From Nitrospirae bacterium GWC2_42_7 (lineage in GTDB: Bacteria; Nitrospirota; Thermodesulfovibrionia; Thermodesulfovibrionales; UBA6898), in contig MHDW01000167.1 of assembly GCA_001803645.1 (NCBI GenBank), positions 9,346 to 14,886 on the forward strand: a stretch of DNA of 5,541 bases, in the 5' to 3' direction. Positions 1-5,020 of this stretch are shown here, piece after piece. A program made the translations under genes and the position numbers. Positions within the stretch are counted from its first letter, which is position 1. Every line of letters starts with the position of its first letter. Below the pieces are notes generated by a model that searched no databases, was not told where the DNA came from, and saw only the letters and a program-made list of their open reading frames with translations.

Positions 1-1
1 C

Positions 2-301
2 ATTGGTGGGATTAGAGGCTTAGGAGGCGTGACAGGAGGAATAAGAAAGTCTACTATGGCCATGGACATCAGGATAATTGATACCTCAACATCAGAAGTC
101 CTTGCAGCTACAAGAGTTGAGGGCACAGCAACTGATGTTAACCTCGGGGTTTTTGGAGGTGGTATTATCGGGAGTGTAGGACTTGGAGGCGGACTCTCAA
201 CTTATGCAAAAACACCAATGGAAAAGGCGATTAGGACATGCCTTTACGAAGCTGCAAAATATATTATAGAAAACACCCCGCAGGAATACTTTAGATACTA
301 A
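2..301 (+). CDS. CsgG-family curli assembly/transport lipoprotein, C-terminal fragment (5' end outside window)
   Basis: The reading frame is open from the window edge to a TAA at 299-301 and gives 99 residues, so the N-terminus, including any lipoprotein signal, lies upstream. An internal GTG at 29 is not a credible start because the frame continues before it. The fragment contains a pattern typical of the CsgG family: an MAMDIRIIDTSTSEVLA strand (an Asp-Thr-x-Thr hairpin followed by a VEG strand), a Gly-rich stretch (FGGGIIGSVGLGGG), then a TPMEKAIRTCLYEAAKYI helix close to the C-terminus. CsgG proteins form outer-membrane channels or periplasm-facing lipoprotein assemblies. In curli systems they secrete amyloid subunits, but many homologues outside curli operons have no known cargo. 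No csgE, csgF or csgA genes are visible here, so a curli role is not supported. A strong terminator follows 13 bp after the stop. The family call is fairly secure; the specific role is unknown. Confidence 0.75.
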   Translation: MGGIRGLGGVTGGIRKSTMAMDIRIIDTSTSEVLAATRVEGTATDVNLGVFGGGIIGSVGLGGGLSTYAKTPMEKAIRTCLYEAAKYIIENTPQEYFRY

Positions 302-312
302 AACAAAAATAA

Positions 313-349
313 GAGGGGATGCGGTTAACAAACCGCATCCCCTTCTTGT
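313..349 (+). terminator. Rho-independent terminator after the CsgG-like gene
   Basis: A perfect 12-bp stem pairs GGGGATGCGGTT (315-326) with AACCGCATCCCC (331-342) around an AACA loop (327-330). One more A-T pair extends the base. A T-rich tail (TTCTTGTT, 343-350) follows. It begins within 15 bases of the TAA of the CsgG-like gene, so it ends that transcript and separates it from the small gene downstream. Confidence 0.88.
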
Positions 350-421
350 TAACAATCAGTGTTCATAACTTTCAGGTATAATTTCTTTATATCCTAGTAC
401 GTTAGATGCATCCTTCTTTTG

Positions 422-448
422 TTTACAGCACCTTCTTCATGGTATGAT
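422..448 (+). promoter_or_regulatory. Probable sigma70-type promoter for the small glycine-zipper gene
   Basis: TTTACA at 422-427 (one mismatch to the -35 consensus) and TATGAT at 443-448 (one mismatch to the -10 consensus) are separated by 15 bp, which is short. A TGG directly before the -10 (440-442) gives an extended -10 motif that could compensate. A start near 455 would leave a leader of about 20 nt carrying the ribosome-binding site. It sits between a terminator and the gene, where a promoter is needed. Predicted from motifs only. Confidence 0.5.
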
Positions 449-474
449 ATTGTACTTTTTTATTGGGAGAATTC

Positions 475-699
475 ATGAAAGACAGACGTTATATCATAAT
501 GCTTGGTGCTGCTGCTGCAGGAGCAGCTGTTGGCATGATTAAAGACAGGAAAAATCCTTTTAAAGGCGGGATTCTTGGCGCTGCTGCAGGAGTTGCGGCT
601 GGATCAGTAGCAGCAATGATCTATGAACATGCTGTCAAAGAAAAAGTGCCTTTTTATTCAAACTCTTCTTTGCTCTATGAAGAGGAAGATATGATCTGA
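475..699 (+). CDS. Small glycine-zipper membrane protein, function unknown (74 aa)
   Basis: I do not recognise a named family. ATG 475 is chosen because GGGAGA (465-470) makes a good ribosome-binding site with 4 bases of spacing. The in-frame TTG at 463 overlaps that site and is unlikely. The protein has a short basic start (MKDRRY), a hydrophobic Ala/Gly segment at about residues 7-22, a charged turn KDRKNPFK (23-30), a second Ala/Gly segment at about 31-50 with GxxxAxxxG-like spacing (G31, G35, G39, G43), and an acidic tail (EEEDMI). This is the layout of a glycine-zipper hairpin that could insert in or lie on the inner membrane. It is a single gene with its own promoter, next to but separated by a terminator from the CsgG-like gene. 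Coding status is supported by the start signals and the amphipathic, low-complexity design; the function cannot be inferred. Confidence 0.7.
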   Translation: MKDRRYIIMLGAAAAGAAVGMIKDRKNPFKGGILGAAAGVAAGSVAAMIYEHAVKEKVPFYSNSSLLYEEEDMI

Positions 700-714
700 T
701 CCTTCAGATATAAA

Positions 715-733
715 GGGCGAAGGCCCTTCGCCC
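715..733. repeat. GC-rich inverted repeat between convergent genes; REP-like repeat and possible terminator
   Basis: GGGCGAAGG (715-723) and CCTTCGCCC (725-733) are perfect complements around a single base, so the real hairpin has a tight loop of about 3 nt. It lies 16 bp after the stop of the small plus-strand gene and 33 bp after the stop of the minus-strand synthase gene. Read on the minus strand it is followed by TTTATAT, a weak U-tract, so it may end the synthase transcript. On the plus strand it is followed by CCTACAAAAC with no U-tract. The GTAGGGGCGAA...TTCGCCC form resembles short palindromic repeats dispersed in intergenic DNA of several environmental bacterial lineages. That link is from memory. 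Confidence 0.65.
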
Positions 734-765
734 CTACAAAACTACTATATCGTTAAAATCATTAG

Positions 766-2208
766 CTATATTGAGTCTAGCGTTTTGATCAGCGCTTCTG
801 CCTTTTTTAAACTCTCGTAATATTCCCTTTCAGGATCAGAATCAGCCACAATCCCGGCACCTGCCTGAACATAAGCCTTTTTGTCTTTAATCAGAAACGT
901 CCTGATTATTATATTAAGATCCATATTGCCGTTGAATCCTATATAACCTATCGAGCCTGTGTATGGCCCTCTTCTTTTTGGTTCAAGTTCCTCTATGATC
1001 TCCATACACCTGACCTTCGGAACCCCTGTGATAGTGCCGCCCGGAAAAACAGCCTTTATTACATGAAAGCAATCTTTTCCTTCTGCAAGAACTCCTCTCA
1101 CATTAGAGACAATATGTATTACATGAGAGTAGTCCTCGGTTGTCATGAGCTCATCAACTCTGACAGAGCTGTAATCGCAGACCCTTCCAAGGTCATTTCT
1201 TTCGAGATCTATGAGCATAATATGCTCTGCCCTCTCCTTTTCATTAAGCAGAAGTTCAGTACGCATGCTTTCATCTTCATTGAGATCAGCTCCTCTTGGT
1301 CTTGTGCCTGCAATCGGCCTTGTATCAACGAGTCTGCCACTTACCCTTACCAGCCTTTCAGGAGAAGAACTTGCGATCTGGTATTCGCCAAGATCAAAGA
1401 ATGACGCAAAAGGCGATGGATTTATCCTGCTGAGCAGTTTATATATCTCCCATGGGTCTACATCTCCAATATCTGCGGAGAGACGCATAGAGAGGTTTGC
1501 CTGAAAAATATCACCTGCAGCTATATATTCCTTTGCTTTAGAAACCATTCTCATATAAAAATCTTTGTCTGTCTCATGGACAATCTCAATTTTCTCTACA
1601 GGGCTACTTCTTTCCACTGTTTCTTTTTCTGCTGAGATGATCCGTTGGTAAATACTATTAAGTTCTTCCCCGGCTTCATTCACCAGATCTACTCTTTTTC
1701 CATTTATCTCTGAATAACCTAGAACTGTTTCTCTTGCGCCAGGACAGACGATGATCCAGCATTTTTTATACACATGATCAAAGGCAATGAGCTTGTCTAT
1801 CATAAAAAAATGAGCATCAGGGATATTCAGATCATCAGGGGAGTTATCAGGAATTCTTTCGATATACCTCACAAAATCATAGCTGAGCATACCAACTGCT
1901 CCGCCCTGAAATGGAGGAAGGTCCGGAATCAACTCTTGCTTGTATGCATTAACAAGCTCTCTCAGCCTCTCAACCGGATGTCTGGCTGATATGGTTTTTT
2001 TCCCAAAAAACTCTATCTCGACAACACTGTTCTTTACCTTAAACACAAGGTAAGGGTCAAAACCGACAAAAGAATATCTTGCGATTTGTTCAGGGCCTTT
2101 ACAGCTTTCAAGGAGAAAACTGTTCTTTGCCCTCAGTTTCGCATAAATATCCTGAGGATTTTCGAACAGTATCTCTTTGAATACAGGTGAGAAGTTATTT
2201 GTTGTCAT
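766..2208 (-). CDS. trpE: Anthranilate synthase / aminodeoxychorismate synthase component I (TrpE/PabB family)
   Basis: This is a full-length chorismate-binding synthase subunit of 480 aa, which converts chorismate plus ammonia to anthranilate (tryptophan) or to aminodeoxychorismate (folate). The N-terminal domain has LLES (32-35), the TrpE tryptophan-site motif, followed by ARYSFVG, and QGGAVGMLSYDFVRYIE near 101-117. The catalytic domain has GDIFQANLS (232-240), RPIAGTRPRG (297-306), KERAEHIMLIDLERNDLGRV (324-343), FPGGTITGVPK (388-398) and GAGIVADSDP (450-459). Ala in PIAGT, where classical PabB has the Lys of PIKGT, and LLES favour TrpE. DLERNDLGRVC, FPGGTITG and GPYTGSIGY look more like PabB, so the assignment is not settled. 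No trpG/pabA glutaminase or other trp gene adjoins it, so the partner must be encoded elsewhere. ATG 2208 is the family-consistent start but has only a weak Shine-Dalgarno. The gene lies downstream of pyrF with a repeat element between them. The family is certain; the symbol is a best guess. Confidence 0.88.
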   Translation of the reverse strand: MTTNNFSPVFKEILFENPQDIYAKLRAKNSFLLESCKGPEQIARYSFVGFDPYLVFKVKNSVVEIEFFGKKTISARHPVERLRELVNAYKQELIPDLPPFQGGAVGMLSYDFVRYIERIPDNSPDDLNIPDAHFFMIDKLIAFDHVYKKCWIIVCPGARETVLGYSEINGKRVDLVNEAGEELNSIYQRIISAEKETVERSSPVEKIEIVHETDKDFYMRMVSKAKEYIAAGDIFQANLSMRLSADIGDVDPWEIYKLLSRINPSPFASFFDLGEYQIASSSPERLVRVSGRLVDTRPIAGTRPRGADLNEDESMRTELLLNEKERAEHIMLIDLERNDLGRVCDYSSVRVDELMTTEDYSHVIHIVSNVRGVLAEGKDCFHVIKAVFPGGTITGVPKVRCMEIIEELEPKRRGPYTGSIGYIGFNGNMDLNIIIRTFLIKDKKAYVQAGAGIVADSDPEREYYESLKKAEALIKTLDSI

Positions 2209-2277
2209 ACACTAATTTAACCGTGTTTTATAAAATATGCCAATGTGGCAAGACATAATATTTTCGCTCATTCCCTG

Positions 2278-2297
2278 CCTGCCTGCCGGCAGGCAGG
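2278..2297. repeat. 20-bp perfect palindrome inside the MITE-like element
   Basis: CCTGCCTGCC (2278-2287) is followed directly by its exact complement GGCAGGCAGG (2288-2297) with no spacer. The CCTG/CAGG units also make it internally repetitive. It lies immediately inside the left terminal inverted repeat and has no counterpart at the right end, which suggests it arrived or expanded separately. From memory, the same CTGCCTGCCGGCAGGCAG core recurs in many environmental bacterial genomes, sometimes inside reading frames. Confidence 0.8.
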
Positions 2298-2313
2298 TCG
2301 CTTCAAGATAAGT

Positions 2314-2366
2314 ATTCCTCCTTAGATGGGGGGATGTCGGTAATTCCCCATTTTCTAAGGGGGAAT
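2314..2366. repeat. Long internal hairpin of the MITE-like element
   Basis: The left arm (2314-2331) pairs with the right arm (2346-2366): 13 consecutive pairs (12 Watson-Crick, one G-T at 2319/2361), a 3-base TTT bulge at 2351-2353, then 5 more pairs. The loop is about 14 nt, or 10 if two G-T pairs extend the stem. The right arm also contains a smaller alternative stem, AATTCCCC (2342-2349) with GGGGAATT (2360-2367). The right arm runs into TTTTAAAT on the plus strand, but no plus-strand gene ends here. On the minus strand, the direction of pyrF and the synthase, no U-tract follows, so it is not a typical intrinsic terminator for them. Confidence 0.72.
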
Positions 2367-2428
2367 TTTAAATCACTAACCAACTCAATATAGGGAATGA
2401 GCGTGATACTGTATCTTGCCGTCCTAAC

Positions 2429-3151
2429 TCAGGCGTCAGCTATCTCTTTATTTATCTTCTCTATTGCCTTAACAGGATCAGGCTGGCCCAAAATTGCCCT
2501 GCCCATTACAAGATAATCAGCGCCTTCTCTGAGAGCCTGCTTTGGAGTCATAGTCCTCATCTGATCATCAACAGGCGTCCACGAAGTCCTGATACCCGGA
2601 GTTACAACAAGAAAACCCCTTCCACAGTGGCTTCTTATCTTTGCCGCCTCATGTGCTGAAGCCACAACTCCATCAAGCCCTGCCTTTAATGCAAGACCGG
2701 ACAGATGTTTTACATGTGTATTCAGACTGTGGCTTATCCCGACCTCATCCCTCAAAACTTCCTTAGAAATACTTGTAAGCACTGTGACAGCCAGAATTCT
2801 CGGCCTGTCGAGGTTTTCCTTCAGGCATGTGTTCACAACATCATCCCTGCATTTCTTCATCATATCGAGCCCGCCTGAGGCATGAACATTGAACATAAAG
2901 ACCCCTTGACGTGCAACCGCAAGCCCTGCTTTAGATACTGTATTGGGTATGTCATGAAACTTCAGATCAAGAAATACCTTCTTCCCCCTCTTATGTATTT
3001 CCTTAATTATCTGCGTTCCGGCAACACTATAAAGCTCAAGCCCTACTTTAAATATATCAACATAACTACTGAATTTATCAATTAATTCAATTGCGTAATC
3101 ATATTCAGATACATCAAGGGCGAGTATCAGTTTATTGTTGTTATCAGCCAT
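2429..3151 (-). CDS. pyrF: Orotidine-5'-phosphate decarboxylase
   Basis: The enzyme catalyses the last step of de novo UMP synthesis, decarboxylating OMP to UMP in the cytoplasm. At 240 aa it has the normal length for bacterial group I PyrF and a complete TIM-barrel motif set: LALD (10-13), K35 in FKVGLEL, the catalytic tetrad motif DLKFHD (62-67, with D62, K64 and D67) followed by IPNTV, NVHASGG (88-94), AVTVLTS (121-127), TPGIR (184-188, phosphate-binding region) and GADYLVMGRAI (210-220) followed by DP. ATG 3151 is preceded by AAGGA with 7-base spacing. No other pyr gene is near. A candidate promoter lies about 50 nt upstream, and no strong terminator separates pyrF from the downstream synthase gene, although the repeat element lies between them. 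Nothing in the sequence suggests a defect. The assignment is secure. Confidence 0.96.
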   Translation of the reverse strand: MADNNNKLILALDVSEYDYAIELIDKFSSYVDIFKVGLELYSVAGTQIIKEIHKRGKKVFLDLKFHDIPNTVSKAGLAVARQGVFMFNVHASGGLDMMKKCRDDVVNTCLKENLDRPRILAVTVLTSISKEVLRDEVGISHSLNTHVKHLSGLALKAGLDGVVASAHEAAKIRSHCGRGFLVVTPGIRTSWTPVDDQMRTMTPKQALREGADYLVMGRAILGQPDPVKAIEKINKEIADA

Positions 3152-3200
3152 TTCTTAATCCTTAAAATATATTAAATACCTGTCATCTACAATGGGTTAA

Positions 3201-3230
3201 ATTATGAAACATTAGACTTCTAAAAGGCAA
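3201..3230 (-). promoter_or_regulatory. Candidate sigma70-type promoter for pyrF
   Basis: Read on the minus strand, TTGCCT (3230-3225, four of six to the -35 consensus) and CATAAT (3206-3201, five of six to the -10 consensus) are 18 bp apart. They sit in the AT-rich 107-bp gap between the RDD gene and pyrF. A start near 3194 would give a leader of about 40-45 nt. No attenuator-like hairpin was seen in the leader. Confidence 0.4.
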
Positions 3231-3258
3231 GCCTGTTAATTGCTTAATAATAAGATTT

Positions 3259-4023
3259 TTAATGCGACTTAAATACCACATCAACAACATTTCTGATATA
3301 TTGTTCATCTGTAATGCCCTGCACAGCTTCCTCGGGAAATTCGACAATAGTGCGGAAATGTGCCGCTATCTGCTCGAATAGTTCAATACGTGCCTGGGGC
3401 TCAAGCTCATCTCTTCTTAATAATGCCTGCAAAGCGATGGATGCCTCCTGAGGCGTAACCTTCTGTCTCAACCGGGCAGATAAATACGGATAATCTCTAA
3501 GGGAATTATATTTTCCCGCAAGGATCTGTTTAAGGTCAGGCTCTGCTATCTTCGGATTTCTCACAACTATCGTATTTGCTGCAATATCGCCGAGCCTTTG
3601 TGAACGACTGCTCATGAGGCACGCGACCCCACCTACAAAATAGAAAATCGGGAGGCTGTCCACAAAACGCAGAAGATTCCTTATCATTATCTGGCTGAAA
3701 TGAAGCCGCAGTCCCTGAACATCCATGACCCGAAGCTTAAGCAGTTTTTTTCCGATCGTCTGCCCACGCCAATACCATTCTGCTGCAATGCCGTAGCCGA
3801 TAGAAATAATAAAAAATGAAAGCGCAGTTAAGGCCTGAGCCAGATCAAGGCTGACAATGCTGAATATAATAAGTGCTGTGCCGATGATGGATGAAGCTAC
3901 GCTGATGCAGGCAAGATCAATTCCCCATGCAAGAAAACGTGTAACAGGGCCTGCAAGGAGCATAGAGAAGATAATTCCCTCAGGAGTTCTTATGTATAGA
4001 GTGTTAGTCCTGTCCTTAAGCAT
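3259..4023 (-). CDS. RDD-family membrane protein with conserved C-terminal cytoplasmic extension
   Basis: This is a 254-aa inner-membrane protein. The RDD domain occupies about residues 23-155: R29 and D36 in TRFLAWGIDL, hydrophobic helices at about 30-57, 61-84 and 122-138, the GQTIGKKLLKLRVMD segment (87-101) that follows the second helix in this family, then RNLLRFVDSLP and RLGDIAANTIVV (143-154). RDD domains are widespread and mostly uncharacterised; some are implicated in ion or solute transport. Residues about 156-254 are soluble and helical, including LSARLRQKV, ALLRRDELEP and a C-terminal SDEQYVRNVVDV-like motif (here TDEQYIRNVVDV). This extension looks typical of RDD proteins from the DUF58/SpoIIM cluster. 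ATG 4023 overlaps the end of the SpoIIM gene by 8 bp and has GGAAG-rich Shine-Dalgarno sequence just before it, which suggests translational coupling. It is the last gene of the module. The family is clear; the function is unknown. Confidence 0.87.
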   Translation of the reverse strand: MLKDRTNTLYIRTPEGIIFSMLLAGPVTRFLAWGIDLACISVASSIIGTALIIFSIVSLDLAQALTALSFFIISIGYGIAAEWYWRGQTIGKKLLKLRVMDVQGLRLHFSQIMIRNLLRFVDSLPIFYFVGGVACLMSSRSQRLGDIAANTIVVRNPKIAEPDLKQILAGKYNSLRDYPYLSARLRQKVTPQEASIALQALLRRDELEPQARIELFEQIAAHFRTIVEFPEEAVQGITDEQYIRNVVDVVFKSH

Positions 4024-5020
4024 CTTCCTTTTCTTCCTTTCGCCCTGCCCTGCTTAAAAATAAGATCAACAATGAAAATTCGACAATTCCCAGGCCTATT
4101 TTGAATGAATAAGGAAGTATTGGTTCATGATACTGCGAAATAAATGACTCAACAAATCCTGCCCATACAAACATGATACCAACACCAAAGATAAGCGTTA
4201 TGAGGTCTGTTGATATTTCCCGCATTCGCATTCTTAATGATGACCTTCTTCCCCATCCTATTAATGCTCCTGCAAGCACAAGCCCTGCCTGCCCTGCCAA
4301 CAGCACAGCAGGGATCTCTATAACTCCATGAGGCATGAGCCATGCCATCAGAAATTTCGTCTGGGTTGCCAGAATATAATCCAATGTGACTGCTCCCAAT
4401 ATTATGCCGTTGTAGAACAGCATCACGATTGTTCCGAAGCCCCATGTTATTCCCAAAGCCATAACAAAGATACTGACCTTTGTGTTATGGGTCATATACC
4501 ATGTTGCACCTCTCATCTTTACCCCTTGCAGCCGGTCGTCCACTCTCAGTTCCTCTTCTGCAACACGCTCGGAAGGACTTCCCTGAAGATGCTGAAAAGG
4601 GAGTATGATCGCTTTTGAATCCGGATCAAAGCTCACGGCAAATCCTCCGAATATTACACCGATCATCGTTATTGCTGTTGAAAGATAAAAAGCCTTTACC
4701 TGCCTTCTAAAAGTCTGGGGAAGTGTCTGAAAAAACCATTTAAGAACATAAAGCCTATGAGGCTGTTTCCTTATCTCATGAATATTCCCATATGCCCTTG
4801 CTGTTAATGTTTCAAGGTACTGATGGATCTCAGGCTCTGCGGAATATGTCATTAATTTAGCTAGCGATGCAGATGTCCGCTGATAGAGATAGTGAAATCT
4901 TTTCACCTGTTCGATGGTCATCTGCATATCAGGTTCTCTTTCGAACTTGCCGAGGATTCCCTCGAGTTCCTTCCAGTATTTATTTTCGTTCTTTATGAAT
5001 TTCTGAAGATTGATTATCAT
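4016..5020 (-). CDS. SpoIIM / DUF95-family integral membrane protein
   Basis: This 334-aa protein has a soluble N-terminal helical region (1-107) and then about five or six membrane segments: roughly 109-130, 182-203, 205-218, 233-255, 272-293 and 305-323. Family hallmarks are MTHNTKVSIFVMALGITWG (176-194), FYNGIILGA (202-210), PHGVIEIPAVLLAGQAGL (230-247) and FVWAGFVESFIS (284-295). In Bacillus, SpoIIM belongs to the DMP complex with SpoIID and SpoIIP that remodels peptidoglycan during engulfment. This homologue lies in a non-sporulation setting, so the name reflects family only. Its neighbours are DUF58 (4-bp ATGA overlap at its start) and an RDD protein (8-bp overlap at its end), which points to one translationally coupled unit and probably a shared membrane complex. 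ATG 5020 is preceded by AGAGGCAG. Residues about 131-176 form a loop between the first helix and the conserved core. The family call is strong; the molecular role is not known. Confidence 0.9.
   Translation of the reverse strand: MIINLQKFIKNENKYWKELEGILGKFEREPDMQMTIEQVKRFHYLYQRTSASLAKLMTYSAEPEIHQYLETLTARAYGNIHEIRKQPHRLYVLKWFFQTLPQTFRRQVKAFYLSTAITMIGVIFGGFAVSFDPDSKAIILPFQHLQGSPSERVAEEELRVDDRLQGVKMRGATWYMTHNTKVSIFVMALGITWGFGTIVMLFYNGIILGAVTLDYILATQTKFLMAWLMPHGVIEIPAVLLAGQAGLVLAGALIGWGRRSSLRMRMREISTDLITLIFGVGIMFVWAGFVESFISQYHEPILPYSFKIGLGIVEFSLLILFLSRAGRKEEKEDA

Larger units (their letters stand above)
2247..2420. mobile_element. MITE-like element of about 174 bp with imperfect ~30-bp terminal inverted repeats
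   Basis: The left end (2247-2276) begins GGCAAGA and ends CGCTCATTCCCT. The right end (2392-2420) is its inverted counterpart, beginning AGGGAATGAGCG and ending TCTTGCC. The inner 12 bp and outer 7 bp match perfectly, and the roughly 11 bp between them match in part. Inside are a 20-bp palindrome (2278-2297) and a long hairpin (2314-2366). No transposase or long ORF is present, so any mobility would need help in trans. It fills most of the gap between pyrF, whose stop is 8 bp away, and the synthase gene. No clear target-site duplication is visible at the edges, so insertion is inferred from the inverted ends and not proven. It could instead be a structured intergenic RNA or REP-type cluster. 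Confidence 0.55.

Noticed and set aside
324..355. Two GTTAACAA copies (324-331 and 348-355) as a regulatory direct repeat
   Set aside because: The first copy is part of the terminator stem and loop and the second is in its T-rich tail; nothing else supports a binding site.
377..382. Perfect TATAAT hexamer upstream of the small gene
   Set aside because: No acceptable -35 lies 15-19 bp upstream, and the 422-448 pair is better placed with an extended -10.
463..474. TTG 463 as an earlier start for the small glycine-zipper gene
   Set aside because: The TTG runs into the GGGAGA ribosome-binding site used by ATG 475, and no separate binding site precedes it.
1063..1404. Plus-strand open frame of 113 codons
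   Set aside because: It lies wholly inside the well-supported minus-strand TrpE/PabB gene, has no recognisable protein features and no convincing ribosome-binding site.
2238..2250. TGCCA-ATG-TGGCA inverted repeat upstream of the synthase gene as an operator
   Set aside because: A 5-bp arm is short, its right half overlaps the end of the MITE-like element, and I could not define a promoter for it to control.
2268..2306. 12-codon minus-strand micro-ORF (TTG start) behind a GGAGG site within the repeat element
   Set aside because: The start is weak, spacing is 10 nt, and the peptide is just the translation of the 20-bp palindrome, so it is most likely a chance product of repeat sequence.
3221..3236. 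AGGC/GCCT mini-hairpin after the RDD gene as a terminator
   Set aside because: The stem is only about four pairs with a three-base loop, too weak to call; it also overlaps the candidate pyrF -35.
4149..4445. Minus-strand open frame of 98 codons inside the SpoIIM gene
   Set aside because: It is an alternative frame of a gene with clear family motifs, and its composition is rich in Cys, Arg and His as expected for a shadow frame.
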